Source of the DNA: Lachnospiraceae bacterium UBA7589
Lineage (GTDB): Bacteria > Bacillota > Clostridia > Lachnospirales > Lachnospiraceae
Length of the DNA: 64,000 bases
Assembly: GCA_002476495.1 (NCBI GenBank)
Contig: DLKL01000046.1
Coordinates: 1-64,000 of the forward strand
Direction: 5' to 3'
The translations under genes and the position numbers were made by a program. This document shows, one piece after another, positions 43,197 to 52,995 of the stretch; within the stretch, counting starts at the first letter, position 1, and each line of letters opens with the position of its first letter. The notes under the pieces were generated by a model, which saw only the letters and a program-made list of their open reading frames with translations, did no database searches and was not told the origin of the DNA.

Positions 43197-44505
43197 TGTA
43201 CCTGCCTAACCATCTGAGATCTATGCTTCCGGTTTCACCACTACGCTGCTTTGCAATTATTATCTCTGCTGTCTGTGGCTTAGTGGTAGTTTCCGGATTA
43301 TAATATTCATCCCTGTATATGAACATAACTACATCTGCATCCTGTTCAATAGAGCCTGATTCACGCAAATCCGAAAGCACCGGCTTATGATCCGGTCTGC
43401 TATCCACAGCACGGGACAACTGGGATAATGCAATAATAGGCACATTGAGCTCTCTGGCCAGGTTCTTTAAGGATCTGGAAACATCTGCTATGAATTGCTG
43501 TCTTGATTCTACCGGACGGGCTGAGCTCATAAGCTGGAGATAATCAAGAATAATAAGCTGTATATTATAATTCTGCTTCAATTTTCTGCACTTTGAGCGA
43601 AGCTCAGATATAGTTATGGCAGAATTATCCTCTATATATATCGGCGATCTGGCGATAGCCTCCATACTTTCCGTAACCTTATCCCAGTCCTCATTAGGTA
43701 AATCTCCCAGCTTCATTTTCTTGGAATCTACCATGGCATCAATAGCTATCATACGGGACACAAGCTGCTCCTTACTCATCTCCAGAGAAAAAATGGCACA
43801 AGGGACACTGTGCATTACTGCAAGATCATGGGCAATATTAAGAACAAATGCAGTTTTTCCCATAGCAGGTCTTGCTGCCACCAGAAGCAGTTCTCCACCA
43901 TGCATACCTGTCAGCATATTGTCAAGATCTACAAAGCCGGTAGACAGCCCCGTTACCTTTCCCTTATTTCTTGCAGCTTCTTCTATCTCATTTAACACAT
44001 TAATTACTATCTTATTAATTGACGTAATGTCCTTTGATCCTGTGCTATTCTGTACAAGCCTGAATATCTTCTGTTCAGTTTCTTCCATAATATATTCGGT
44101 TTTATCATGTCCGAGATAACAGTCCTTTGCAGTATCCTCGCAAAGTCTGATGAGCTGTCTTAACAAAGACTTATCTTTAACAACCTTTGCATGAGTTGTA
44201 GCAAGAACGGAGGTAGGCACAGAGCTTATGATTTCAGCCAGAAAAGATGGCTTGTATAAGTCCTCCGGCATATCCTTCATCTTCAGCCTGTCGCCAACAG
44301 TTATTACATCTACCTGCTGTCCTTCATTATAAAGCTCTATCATACATTCATACAAAGCACCATACTGGGGATTATAAAAATCCTCCCTGGTTAGCATATA
44401 TGAAACATCCGCAATGGCATTTCTGTCCATAAACATAGCACCAATTACTGACTGTTCAGCTTCTTTATTATTCGGTTGTATTCTTTTGATGCTATTTTCT
44501 TCCAT
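43153..44505 (-). CDS. dnaB: replicative DNA helicase DnaB
   Basis: 450-aa hexameric replication-fork helicase. The N-terminal DnaG-interaction domain (EAEQSVIGAMFMDRNAI) is followed by the RecA-like motor: Walker A ARPAMGKTAFVL, Walker B LIILDYLQLM, ALSQLSRAV and the arginine-finger region ESGSIEQDADVVMFIYRD. Length is typical. It follows rplI by 26 nt in the common order gdpP-rplI-dnaB. Its 3' end overlaps the convergent membrane coiled-coil gene by 44 nt, leaving no space for a shared terminator. Confidence 0.97.
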   Translation of the reverse strand: MEENSIKRIQPNNKEAEQSVIGAMFMDRNAIADVSYMLTREDFYNPQYGALYECMIELYNEGQQVDVITVGDRLKMKDMPEDLYKPSFLAEIISSVPTSVLATTHAKVVKDKSLLRQLIRLCEDTAKDCYLGHDKTEYIMEETEQKIFRLVQNSTGSKDITSINKIVINVLNEIEEAARNKGKVTGLSTGFVDLDNMLTGMHGGELLLVAARPAMGKTAFVLNIAHDLAVMHSVPCAIFSLEMSKEQLVSRMIAIDAMVDSKKMKLGDLPNEDWDKVTESMEAIARSPIYIEDNSAITISELRSKCRKLKQNYNIQLIILDYLQLMSSARPVESRQQFIADVSRSLKNLARELNVPIIALSQLSRAVDSRPDHKPVLSDLRESGSIEQDADVVMFIYRDEYYNPETTTKPQTAEIIIAKQRSGETGSIDLRWLGRYTKFADPEKHYQQQN

Positions 44506-44531
44506 TGATTACCTGTTTCACTCCTTAGTTT

Positions 44532-44981
44532 CTATTTTGCTTCTATTACTTTAACATTGAATTTAGCTATAACCTTTGAATGCAATTTGATGTCAATTAT
44601 AGTTGTTCCTATACTTTTTATAGGCTCCCTGATTACAATCTTTTTCTTATCTATATCATATCCGAGCTGTTTCTTCATCTCCTCGGCAATTTCCTTTGAA
44701 GATATAGATCCGAAGGCTCTTCCACCTTCTCCGACCTTCATGGTAAGCGTTATACTTTCATCCTTAAGCTTTTCTGCAAGCTCCTTTGCTGCCCGTAGAT
44801 TTTCTGCTGCTACCTTGTCCTCATGGGCCTTCTTAAGCTTAAGCTCATTCAGGTTCTTTGAAGTTGCCTCTACACCAAGCTTCTTTGGAAGTACAAAATT
44901 CCTCGCATATCCATCAGAAACATCTACAATCTCATCCTTTTTTCCAAGGCTCTTGACATCCTGCAATAATATAACCTTCAT
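44532..44981 (-). CDS. rplI: 50S ribosomal protein L9
   Basis: 149-aa ribosomal protein binding 23S rRNA. The N-terminal motif MKVILLQDVKSLGKKDEIVDVSDGYARNFV is the L9 signature, joined by a long helix (LNELKLKKAHEDKVAAENLR) to the C-terminal domain with GRAFGSISSKEIAEE. It lies between gdpP and dnaB, a conserved Firmicute order, with a GGGAGG site. Confidence 0.98.
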   Translation of the reverse strand: MKVILLQDVKSLGKKDEIVDVSDGYARNFVLPKKLGVEATSKNLNELKLKKAHEDKVAAENLRAAKELAEKLKDESITLTMKVGEGGRAFGSISSKEIAEEMKKQLGYDIDKKKIVIREPIKSIGTTIIDIKLHSKVIAKFNVKVIEAK

Positions 44982-45010
44982 ATCACATTTACCTCCCGTT
45001 TTTTCTATTT

Positions 45011-47059
45011 CTATATATCTCCCTCATCATACATGGTTCTTAATAGAGTTTTTATTTCAATTATGGCCAGCTCATTATTAGAATTTTTAAGCTGCGCACC
45101 GGCTATATTGGCATGGCCACCACCACCCAGCTTTTCCATTATTACCTGGACATTGACATCATCCACGGATCTGGCACTGATGTATGCTGTTCCGTCCTTT
45201 TCTGTTACAACAAAGGAGGCCCTTATTCCTTCAACATTAAGCAGGTCGTTAGCCACCTTGGCTGCAAGAACCGTAGGAGCATCATCTCCATCCTCCGGCT
45301 GAACCTGGGATATCGCAAAAGAGTTGAGGAATACCTCTGAATTTATTACTCCCTCAGCCAGCTGTTTGTAAGAGTTCATGTCGCTTCTGAACATTTTACG
45401 GACACGGACCACATCCGCACCGCTTCGTCTCAAATATGATGCTGCCTCGAAGGTCCTTACACCGGTTTTGGTGACAAAGTTATCTGTATCAATTACTATA
45501 CCTGCATACATTGCATCAGCCTCTAACGGTCTCAGCTTGACCTTATCATCAATATATTGCAGCATTTCAGCTACCATCTCACAGGCTGAGGATGCATAAG
45601 GCTCAATATAAGACAAAGTGGCATTCTCGATTATTTCATTGGTCTGTCTGTGATGGTCAAAAACAACAACCGAACCTACAAGGGATAAAAGCTCCTCACA
45701 TTCTGTCATGCTTGGTCTGTTTACGTCAACCACCACTACCATGGTATTGGAATCGACACTGTTTATTGCCTCTTCCCCGGTGAATATCATATCGTCACCA
45801 TATACACTGTTACCTTTAAAGCCATTCATTATCGGCTTAATGGCAGAGGTCGCCTCATTTACTACTATATGTGCTGTCCTGCCAAGAGTTTTTACAAGTC
45901 TGTAAACTCCAACCGCTGCTCCAAATGAATCCGCATCAGGGCGTTTGTGACCCATTATTAGTACGTTATCCTTATTATTGAGCATCTCCTTAAAGGCCTG
46001 GGCCTTAACTCTTGCTTTAACTCTTGTTGTCTTTTCTGTTCCCGTACTCTTTCCGCCAAAATATGAAATATTATCTCCGTATTTTACTACAGCCTGGTCT
46101 CCGCCCCTGCCGAGAGCCAGCCCCACAGCAATTCTTGCATATTCGTATGCCTGGGCAAAATTGTCCGTATCAGCACCTACGCCTATACTAAGAGTTACCG
46201 GAATTTCATTGCCTACATTTATACTCTTTACTTCATCCAGGATTGCAAATTTTGTATCCTTCATCTGGGAAAGATATTTTTGCTGGCACACAAAAAGGTA
46301 TTTGTCCTTCTCCAGCTTCTTACATATAGCATCAATAGTAGCAAGGTACATATTGATACGCCTGTCTACAAGAGCTTCAACCAGAGAATGTCTGACTTCC
46401 TCCGTATTCTCCATAACCTCATCATAATTATCGATATAGAGAAGTCCTGCAACCAGCTTCTGCTCCTCATTTTCCTTTTTATATCTTTTAAGCTCCGTTA
46501 CATCAAAGAAGTATATGGCAATCAAAGACTCTCCCTTAAGCTCCTCCATATCCTCCTCATCCTTGAACATATCACTCATGGACACTCTTTTTATGAGAGC
46601 ATTATACTTAATATCCCCAAGCTCCAGATCAAGGCTGATTTCATCCTCCACGCTAAGAATATCAGGAACTATTTCAGGGAAAAAGGTCTGTATATTCTTT
46701 CGGATTCTCTTCTTTGAGCCATCTCCTATCTTATCAATGAACTCGTTATTGCCCCACAGAATTTTTCCGTCATTATCCAAAATGGCATAGGGGATGGCAA
46801 GCTCCTTCAGAAGCTGTCTCTGAATCTGCTCCTGGTCCTGGGCAAAGGCAAACAGTGACGGCATAATTCCTGATTTGGTAACAAAATATACCACCAGCTC
46901 AATTATAATTACAATGCCCACAGTAACACTTGCAATTATGGCAGCCCTCCTGTCCACAAAGCACAGAAATATGCACATCAGTACAAGAAGCATGGACACC
47001 ATAATAGGCATAAGCAGATATTTTTCAATTTTAAGCTTTAAAATCTTTTCTTTATTCAT
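45011..47059 (-). CDS. gdpP: cyclic-di-AMP phosphodiesterase GdpP
   Basis: 682-aa membrane phosphodiesterase that hydrolyses c-di-AMP to pApA, controlling potassium, osmotic and wall homeostasis. Two N-terminal transmembrane helices are followed by a PAS-like region, a degenerate GGDEF domain, then DHH and DHHA1 domains with MGHKRPDADSFGAA, VVVVDVNRPSM, VFDHHRQ and GGGGHANIAGAQ. The catalytic Asp/His residues are present. The chosen ATG (47059) lies inside the end of valS (8-nt overlap, ATGAATAA) with AAGGG before it; 47089 has no site. Co-transcribed with valS, rplI and dnaB. Confidence 0.95.
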   Translation of the reverse strand: MNKEKILKLKIEKYLLMPIMVSMLLVLMCIFLCFVDRRAAIIASVTVGIVIIIELVVYFVTKSGIMPSLFAFAQDQEQIQRQLLKELAIPYAILDNDGKILWGNNEFIDKIGDGSKKRIRKNIQTFFPEIVPDILSVEDEISLDLELGDIKYNALIKRVSMSDMFKDEEDMEELKGESLIAIYFFDVTELKRYKKENEEQKLVAGLLYIDNYDEVMENTEEVRHSLVEALVDRRINMYLATIDAICKKLEKDKYLFVCQQKYLSQMKDTKFAILDEVKSINVGNEIPVTLSIGVGADTDNFAQAYEYARIAVGLALGRGGDQAVVKYGDNISYFGGKSTGTEKTTRVKARVKAQAFKEMLNNKDNVLIMGHKRPDADSFGAAVGVYRLVKTLGRTAHIVVNEATSAIKPIMNGFKGNSVYGDDMIFTGEEAINSVDSNTMVVVVDVNRPSMTECEELLSLVGSVVVFDHHRQTNEIIENATLSYIEPYASSACEMVAEMLQYIDDKVKLRPLEADAMYAGIVIDTDNFVTKTGVRTFEAASYLRRSGADVVRVRKMFRSDMNSYKQLAEGVINSEVFLNSFAISQVQPEDGDDAPTVLAAKVANDLLNVEGIRASFVVTEKDGTAYISARSVDDVNVQVIMEKLGGGGHANIAGAQLKNSNNELAIIEIKTLLRTMYDEGDI

Positions 47060-49703
47060 AATTACCCTTAAGCTGGGACAGTCTTTCATTAAGCTGCTCC
47101 AGTGTCTCAGTATACTTTGTCAGCTTTGATTTTTCCTCTTCTACCTTGGAAGCCGGTGCCTTATCCACAAATTTCGGATTGGCAAGCATTCCGGAAGCTC
47201 TCTTTATCTCACTCTCCAGACGCAGCTTTTCCTTGGAAAGACGTTCTATTTCCTTGTCAATATCAACCAACTGTGCAAACGGTATATACAAAGCTGCATC
47301 ATGAATAACCACCGATACTGCATCCTCAGGGATGCCTTCCTTATCCTGCTGCACATAAACCTCAGATGCATAGGAAAGAGTTCCGAAGAAATTCTTACTG
47401 TCCGCAAAGATATTGCGTATTTCCTCCTTAGGAGAAACAACATAAACAGCAGCCTTTTTGCTTGGAGCTACATTCATCTCATTTCGTATATTCCTGATGC
47501 TTCTCACAGCCTCTTTTATTTTGTCAACAGCCTCCTCATCAGACCTGAAACTATATTCCTTTTTATATACAGGCCATGGTGAAACCATTATAGATTCCTC
47601 ATCTGAAAGGCTGCAGAAAATTTCTTCTGTGACAAATGGCATGTATGGATGCAAAAGCTTAAGTCCGTTAATCAGTACTGTCTTTAGTGTCCACAACGCT
47701 GCCGCCTTAGTGTCATCTTCTTCACTCCACAGTCTTGGCTTAACCATTTCAATATACCAGTCACAGAATTCCTCCCAAAGAAAATCATACAGCTTTGATA
47801 CCGCAATTCCAAGCTCATACTTTTCCATATTGTCGGTAACCTCTGCAATAAGGTCATTCATTTTGGAAAGTATCCATCTGTCTGCAATAGTAAGACTGTT
47901 GATATCAACCCGGTCAAGTGCTGCTTTATCAATATTCATCAATATAAATCTGGATGCATTCCATATTTTATTGGCAAAATTACGGCTTGCCTCAACTCTC
48001 TCCCAGTAAAAACGCATGTCATTTCCGGGAGCATTACCTGTTATAAGAGTAAATCTTAATGCATCTGCACCGTATTTGTCTATAACCTCAAGAGGATCTA
48101 TACCATTTCCAAGAGATTTGCTCATCTTTCTGCCCTGGTCATCTCTTACAAGACCATGGAACAGCACAGTGTGGAAAGGAAGCTTTCCTGTCTGTTCTAT
48201 AGACGAAAATACCATTCTGATAACCCAGAAGAAAATAATATCATATCCTGTAACCAGAACATCTGTCGGGAAGAAATAATCATAATCTTCTCCCTTGTCA
48301 GGCCATCCAAGCGTAGAAAATGGCCATAGTGCCGAAGAAAACCATGTATCCAGTGTATCCTCATCCTGTTTAATATTCTTTGAACCACATTTTGTACAGG
48401 TACATGGTGCTTCCTTTGCTACCATTATCTCCCCACAATCCTGACAATAATATGCAGGTATACGATGTCCCCACCAGAGCTGTCTCGATATACACCAGTC
48501 TCTTATATTATCCAACCAGTTATAGTAGGTCTTATTCATTCTCTCGGGAATAAGCCTGAGCTCACCCTTTTCAACAGCCTCCTTTGCAGGCTTGGCCATT
48601 TCAGCCATTCTTACATACCATTGCTGTTTAACCAGAGGCTCAACTGTTGTCTTACATCTGTCATGAGTGCCTACCATATGCTTGTGTGGAACTACCTTAA
48701 CCAGCAGTCCAAGTTCCCTAAGATCATTTACTATTGCTTCTCGTGCTTTATAACGATCCATTCCTGCATATTTTCCACCCAGGGAATTAATTGTGGCATC
48801 ATCATTCATAATATTAATTTCTTCAAGGTTATGTCTCTTTCCGACCTCAAAATCATTAGGGTCGTGAGCCGGTGTAATTTTAACCACACCTGTTCCGAAT
48901 TCCATATCAACGTAGGAATCAGCTATAACAGGTATTTCCTTATTTACAAGCGGAAGAATTACATTTTTGCCCACAATATCCTTATATCTTTCATCGTCAG
49001 GATTAACAGCTACAGCAGTATCTCCAAGAAGGGTCTCGGGTCTGGTTGTTGCTATCTCAACAAATCTGCCTTCCTCACCGGCAACAGGATAATTAATATG
49101 CCAGAAAAATCCATCCTGCTCCTCGTGGATTACCTCTGCATCGGAAATAGATGTCTGGCATACAGGACACCAGTTTCCTATACGGGAGCCCTTATATATA
49201 TATCCCTTATCATAAAGCTTTGTAAATACCTCGGTAACAGCCTTGTTATTGCCCTCATCCATGGTAAAACGTTCTCTTTTCCAATCTGCAGAGGAGCCAA
49301 GCTTCTTAAGCTGGTTAACGATACGTCCGCCGTATTCATCCTTCCATTCCCATGCTCTCTTAAGAAATTCCTCTCTTCCAAGGTCTTCCTTTTCTATCCC
49401 CTCTTTTCTGAGATGTTCAATAAGCTTAACCTCTGTAGCTATAGCGGCATGATCGGTTCCCGGCTGCCACAGGGCATTATATCCCTGCATTCTTTTAAAC
49501 CTTATGAGAATATCCTGCATGGTATTATCCAGAGCATGACCCATATGAAGCTGTCCTGTTACATTTGGTGGTGGCATAACTATTGTAAAAGGCTTCTTAC
49601 TTCTGTCCACCCGGGCATGAAAATAATCCTTTTCCATCCATTTTTCGTAAATCCTTCCTTCAATCTGGGAAGGGTTATAGGTTTTTTCCAATTCCTTAGC
49701 CAT
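47052..49703 (-). CDS. valS: valyl-tRNA synthetase
   Basis: 883-aa class I synthetase charging tRNA-Val. HIGH-type motif HMGHALDNTM; editing domain with ATTRPETLLGDTAVAV; KMSKSLGNG catalytic loop; anticodon-binding region; and C-terminal coiled-coil arm (IDKEIERLSKEKLRLESEI). A zinc-finger-like CQDCGEIMV...CTCTKCGSK insertion is present. ATG 49703 gives the usual MAKELEKTYNP start; a TTG at 49721 would extend it. It has no T-box leader in the 34 nt before it, so it is probably read through from the DUF5717 operon upstream. Confidence 0.98.
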   Translation of the reverse strand: MAKELEKTYNPSQIEGRIYEKWMEKDYFHARVDRSKKPFTIVMPPPNVTGQLHMGHALDNTMQDILIRFKRMQGYNALWQPGTDHAAIATEVKLIEHLRKEGIEKEDLGREEFLKRAWEWKDEYGGRIVNQLKKLGSSADWKRERFTMDEGNNKAVTEVFTKLYDKGYIYKGSRIGNWCPVCQTSISDAEVIHEEQDGFFWHINYPVAGEEGRFVEIATTRPETLLGDTAVAVNPDDERYKDIVGKNVILPLVNKEIPVIADSYVDMEFGTGVVKITPAHDPNDFEVGKRHNLEEINIMNDDATINSLGGKYAGMDRYKAREAIVNDLRELGLLVKVVPHKHMVGTHDRCKTTVEPLVKQQWYVRMAEMAKPAKEAVEKGELRLIPERMNKTYYNWLDNIRDWCISRQLWWGHRIPAYYCQDCGEIMVAKEAPCTCTKCGSKNIKQDEDTLDTWFSSALWPFSTLGWPDKGEDYDYFFPTDVLVTGYDIIFFWVIRMVFSSIEQTGKLPFHTVLFHGLVRDDQGRKMSKSLGNGIDPLEVIDKYGADALRFTLITGNAPGNDMRFYWERVEASRNFANKIWNASRFILMNIDKAALDRVDINSLTIADRWILSKMNDLIAEVTDNMEKYELGIAVSKLYDFLWEEFCDWYIEMVKPRLWSEEDDTKAAALWTLKTVLINGLKLLHPYMPFVTEEIFCSLSDEESIMVSPWPVYKKEYSFRSDEEAVDKIKEAVRSIRNIRNEMNVAPSKKAAVYVVSPKEEIRNIFADSKNFFGTLSYASEVYVQQDKEGIPEDAVSVVIHDAALYIPFAQLVDIDKEIERLSKEKLRLESEIKRASGMLANPKFVDKAPASKVEEEKSKLTKYTETLEQLNERLSQLKGNYE

Positions 49704-49736
49704 AATATATGAATCCTCCAATGTATATAAATATTA

Positions 49737-50894
49737 TTATAAGTCAATTTTGATATTGTAGGGCTTAAGCAATTCTTCCACATAAACCTCCAGCCCCGGA
49801 TTTACCTCAACAGTACCCCTAAGAGCAGTTATTGCATTTTCCTTAAGCTTCACACAGCTCTCAAGATTTTCCCTCAGCTTTTGCCGCCTTACATTCAGGC
49901 TGTGCTTTATCTCTACCATTTCTCTCCTGTCAATAAGAGCATTTGTCTGTCTTGGCCATACAAAGGGATCCTCCACTCCAATCTGCGACATAAGTCCTAC
50001 CAGCTCATCGCAGGCATCCTTAAATTCTGCATTGGTATATGTGTATTTCTTTGCATCCCTCACCATGGTATTATACTGTTCCCATTGATATGACAGCTCC
50101 TGGCTGGAATGGACATCATATTTGCCATATATATAATCCATAGTATTGGTATTATTTATGTATTTTGCCTTAACCTTATTGAGCAGTGATATTGCCCTGT
50201 TAATTTTTCTGTCCTGTTCATCTATCTCTGCCTTCAGATTATTATATCTAAGATAGCATATTGTAAAGCATAGCATTGCTATAGCACCTGCCGCAAGGGC
50301 ATAGAGAGTCACCGGATTATGAGTAATCATTGAATAAACAACAAGTCCAAAGCAGGTAATCAGCATAAGTGTAAGAACAGTAATCATTATACTTCTTAAC
50401 CTTACGATGGTATCAGCATACTCCTCACGCATATACCTGATACCCTCCTTTTCACCCTCCAGATGTCCCATGTCATTTCTCAGTGCGGCATCCCTTGATT
50501 CCATTTCATTAAGCTGCTTTATTGTATCTTCCACATGCTCCTTGCCTGCATCAAGCATTCTGTATTTTTCCATGGAAAGAAGATTCTCTGATTGTAAATA
50601 GGTTTCCCTGCTTTTGTCAAGTCTTTCTATCCTTGCTGCCACATCATTGATATGAACCGCCATATCAACAGGAAGCTCTTCAATCCTCTGTATATCTGTA
50701 AGATAGCTGGTTACCAGTTTATATTCATTTTTAATTTCCTCAACGTGAAAGGATATTTCAACAAGCTGATCACAAAAATCCTTAACGGTTTCCCGTTCAC
50801 CTTCCATCTTTCTCTTTTCTTTTTCTGAAACCGGATTCCTGCCTTTTTCATCGTCGCTGCCAAAATATGCCTTCAGCCTCTTAATGAATCCCAT
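49737..50894 (-). CDS. membrane coiled-coil protein of the DUF5717/5716 cluster
   Basis: 385-aa protein of unknown function. A charged N-terminus precedes coiled coils (about 35-165). Two transmembrane helices lie at about 170-215 (IMITVLTLMLITCFGLVVYS and NPVTLYALAAGAIAMLCFTI), then further coils (about 220-380). It starts on the last base of the TPR-like gene's stop (overlap at 50894), so translation is coupled. Fourth and last gene of the cluster before valS. The two-TM hairpin between coils is suited to anchoring a cytoplasmic assembly at the membrane (inference). Confidence 0.75.
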   Translation of the reverse strand: MGFIKRLKAYFGSDDEKGRNPVSEKEKRKMEGERETVKDFCDQLVEISFHVEEIKNEYKLVTSYLTDIQRIEELPVDMAVHINDVAARIERLDKSRETYLQSENLLSMEKYRMLDAGKEHVEDTIKQLNEMESRDAALRNDMGHLEGEKEGIRYMREEYADTIVRLRSIMITVLTLMLITCFGLVVYSMITHNPVTLYALAAGAIAMLCFTICYLRYNNLKAEIDEQDRKINRAISLLNKVKAKYINNTNTMDYIYGKYDVHSSQELSYQWEQYNTMVRDAKKYTYTNAEFKDACDELVGLMSQIGVEDPFVWPRQTNALIDRREMVEIKHSLNVRRQKLRENLESCVKLKENAITALRGTVEVNPGLEVYVEELLKPYNIKIDL

Positions 50895-51727
50895 TAAATC
50901 GCCTGCTCCCTAAATTCATCCTTTAGCTGTCCAAGGATAATATCCATTCTCTTGTCAAAATCAATCATATCCTTATTCATACGATTATATACTGCCCTCT
51001 GAAGCATGGAAAAAATAGTCATCTCTCTGACGTCTTCGTTGGAATCTCCTATTTCCAGCATAAGATTCTCATAATTATCGTCATCAAGATCGTACTTGCG
51101 CATTTCCTGCCTTATGGAGGTTGAATCATTTCCTGCCGCAAATACAATGAAATATCCTCTTAAAGATTCTTCATTATGATTAAGCTCATAGGCCTTGAGA
51201 AAATACGCCTTGGCATCTTCCTTATCCAGATTATTGGCAGCCGCCACCCCTCTGTTATGATATACATTTCCCAGAAATTCCTTATCGGTTATATCCTCCT
51301 GATTGGCTATAATATCATCATATATGGAAGCTGCTTTGATATAACGCCTGTATCCCAGATATCCGTCAGCCTTAAGCTTTTTTCTCTGACTGGCAGTAAG
51401 CCGCCTGTATTTTTGCCAGGCCTCAACATAGGTTTTAATTTCCTCCGGCTCATAATAATCCCCCGCATTAAGTATTTCCACCAGAAGATCCTGGGCAAAA
51501 GATGTTTTATTGGACATGGCAACCAGCTTTGCTGCCAGTCCGGGCATATCAAGCTCATCCCTTATCCAGTCAAAAAGCTTATCCGAAAGTGCAGATTTAC
51601 TGATAAGAACTGTGTTGTTATATATATAAAAGCACAATTCCTCATAGTTATTTATCTCAACCTTTGTATTAAGAAATGTAAAAGGATTGGCCGCCTCTTT
51701 ACTTGTACATAATATAATCTTTGACAT
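50894..51727 (-). CDS. TPR-like protein of the DUF5717/5716 cluster
   Basis: 277-aa protein, mainly helical. Residues about 145-200 look like tetratricopeptide repeats (DKEFLGNVYHNRGVAAANNL, then DAKAYFLKAYELNHNEESLR). The N-terminal 100 residues are a separate helical domain (ALSDKLFDWIRDEL, MSNKTSFAQDLLVEILNAGD). No transmembrane segment. Start and stop overlap both neighbours (ATG at 51727 shared with the stop upstream; stop at 50894 shared with the next start), giving strict coupling. Probably an adaptor between the actin-like protein and the membrane protein; no known function. Confidence 0.75.
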   Translation of the reverse strand: MSKIILCTSKEAANPFTFLNTKVEINNYEELCFYIYNNTVLISKSALSDKLFDWIRDELDMPGLAAKLVAMSNKTSFAQDLLVEILNAGDYYEPEEIKTYVEAWQKYRRLTASQRKKLKADGYLGYRRYIKAASIYDDIIANQEDITDKEFLGNVYHNRGVAAANNLDKEDAKAYFLKAYELNHNEESLRGYFIVFAAGNDSTSIRQEMRKYDLDDDNYENLMLEIGDSNEDVREMTIFSMLQRAVYNRMNKDMIDFDKRMDIILGQLKDEFREQAI

Positions 51728-52980
51728 TATACCTCAAACTCCTTGCGATATATCTTGTTTGTGGTTGGAAAAAGCTTTCCAAAGCCCACATCCCTTATTA
51801 TAACTGCTCCCTTGTGAGGATTTTCAAACTCTACTTCAACCGAAAATTTTGATGTCTTATTAGGCCTTTTGGGGATACCATGAAGCTTAACCACATCTCT
51901 GTTTTCCTCTCCTGTCATTCTGTTTTTATATACTATGGTAATCATATCTGTATCATCCAGTATGATATTAATTTTTCCCTTTATGTTATACCATTGACGC
52001 CCGCCTGTAGCAATGGGAATAAATCTGTCCTCCTCGTCTCCGCTGGAGATTCCCACATCAAAAACAACATTCTCCTTGGTTTCCACAAAAAATCTTTTGT
52101 AAAATTCTTCATATTCACCACCAACCGCCTTATAACAGGCTCCCTTGGTATATATATTCTGTCCCGCAAAAACTCTTCTTCCCTGACATAATATATTTCT
52201 GGATTTGTTCATCCATTTTTCAGAGAAGCCTAAGCCTGTAAGAAATACTGAGGAAATATATGTCTTTTTCATCTCATACTCTGCTATCTTTGCAAAGGTC
52301 ACATCCATAAGAATGTTATCCCCAGTAAATAAAGCCATGTTAAACTGGGAAGAATAGTCTTCATGAGTAACACTTATAACCTCGGGCTGTTTACTTCTGG
52401 TTATATCAATCCTGTAATAATGAAGTCCCTCTGTATTGTAATCAAAGAGCGCTACACTGTTTACCCACAGATCACTGCTCTGATTAAAAATGTAATATAA
52501 TCCACTGTCAAGATGACTGGTAATGCATATGGCATTCTCCGGGATATCAAGCTCCTTATACAGTTCCTGAAGAGTTTTAAACAAATCTCTGTTATACTCA
52601 GGTATGGTAATCACCAGCTTCTTTACCGTAGCACCCTCATATCTGTACAAAAAGGAATCAATATGCATCTTAAGCATCAGGAGAAAAAGCTGTCTGTAGG
52701 TGTATTCCATGCCTCCCACATCTATAATTTCCTCACTTCTGGCATTTTTGTAAAGCTCATCCAGAATAATACCCTTTTCCTTAAAACGGGTCTCCGATGC
52801 CTCAGAACCTACATACCAGTCTCCCGTTTCAAGACTGTAAAAAAGTATGTTAGGCATCATATATGTCTCTTTGTTATTAAGTTGGTTGACGGTTTCCGGC
52901 TCACGCTTTATATCATTGTAGAAGCTTATCTGTGTTGAGTCGGAGCATAAATCCATTCCGATATAATATGCCTCTGCCAT
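51727..52980 (-). CDS. DUF5716-type actin/Hsp70-fold protein
   Basis: 417-aa protein that I match to the DUF5716 family. It has the pattern of an Hsp70/actin-like ATPase. The N-terminal YYIGMDLCSDSTQISFY fits the phosphate-1 loop. LVITIPEYNRDLFKTLQEL and SHLDSGLYYIFNQ recall the Hsp70 middle region. VALFDYNTEGLHYYRID fits a degenerate phosphate-2 strand. VFLTGLGFSEKW with RRVFAGQNIYTKGACY fits the adenosine motif. The last 90 residues are a beta domain. It lies 15 nt after the DUF5717 gene and overlaps the next start. Canonical glycines are partly replaced, so ATP hydrolysis is uncertain. Confidence 0.75.
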   Translation of the reverse strand: MAEAYYIGMDLCSDSTQISFYNDIKREPETVNQLNNKETYMMPNILFYSLETGDWYVGSEASETRFKEKGIILDELYKNARSEEIIDVGGMEYTYRQLFLLMLKMHIDSFLYRYEGATVKKLVITIPEYNRDLFKTLQELYKELDIPENAICITSHLDSGLYYIFNQSSDLWVNSVALFDYNTEGLHYYRIDITRSKQPEVISVTHEDYSSQFNMALFTGDNILMDVTFAKIAEYEMKKTYISSVFLTGLGFSEKWMNKSRNILCQGRRVFAGQNIYTKGACYKAVGGEYEEFYKRFFVETKENVVFDVGISSGDEEDRFIPIATGGRQWYNIKGKINIILDDTDMITIVYKNRMTGEENRDVVKLHGIPKRPNKTSKFSVEVEFENPHKGAVIIRDVGFGKLFPTTNKIYRKEFEV

Positions 52981-52995
52981 ATCTTCCTCCTGTTG

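Noticed and set aside
48465..49712. 415-codon plus-strand open frame opposite valS
   Set aside because: It lies wholly antisense to a well-supported valS with all motifs, has low-complexity Ile/Ser/Tyr-rich composition and no ribosome binding site.
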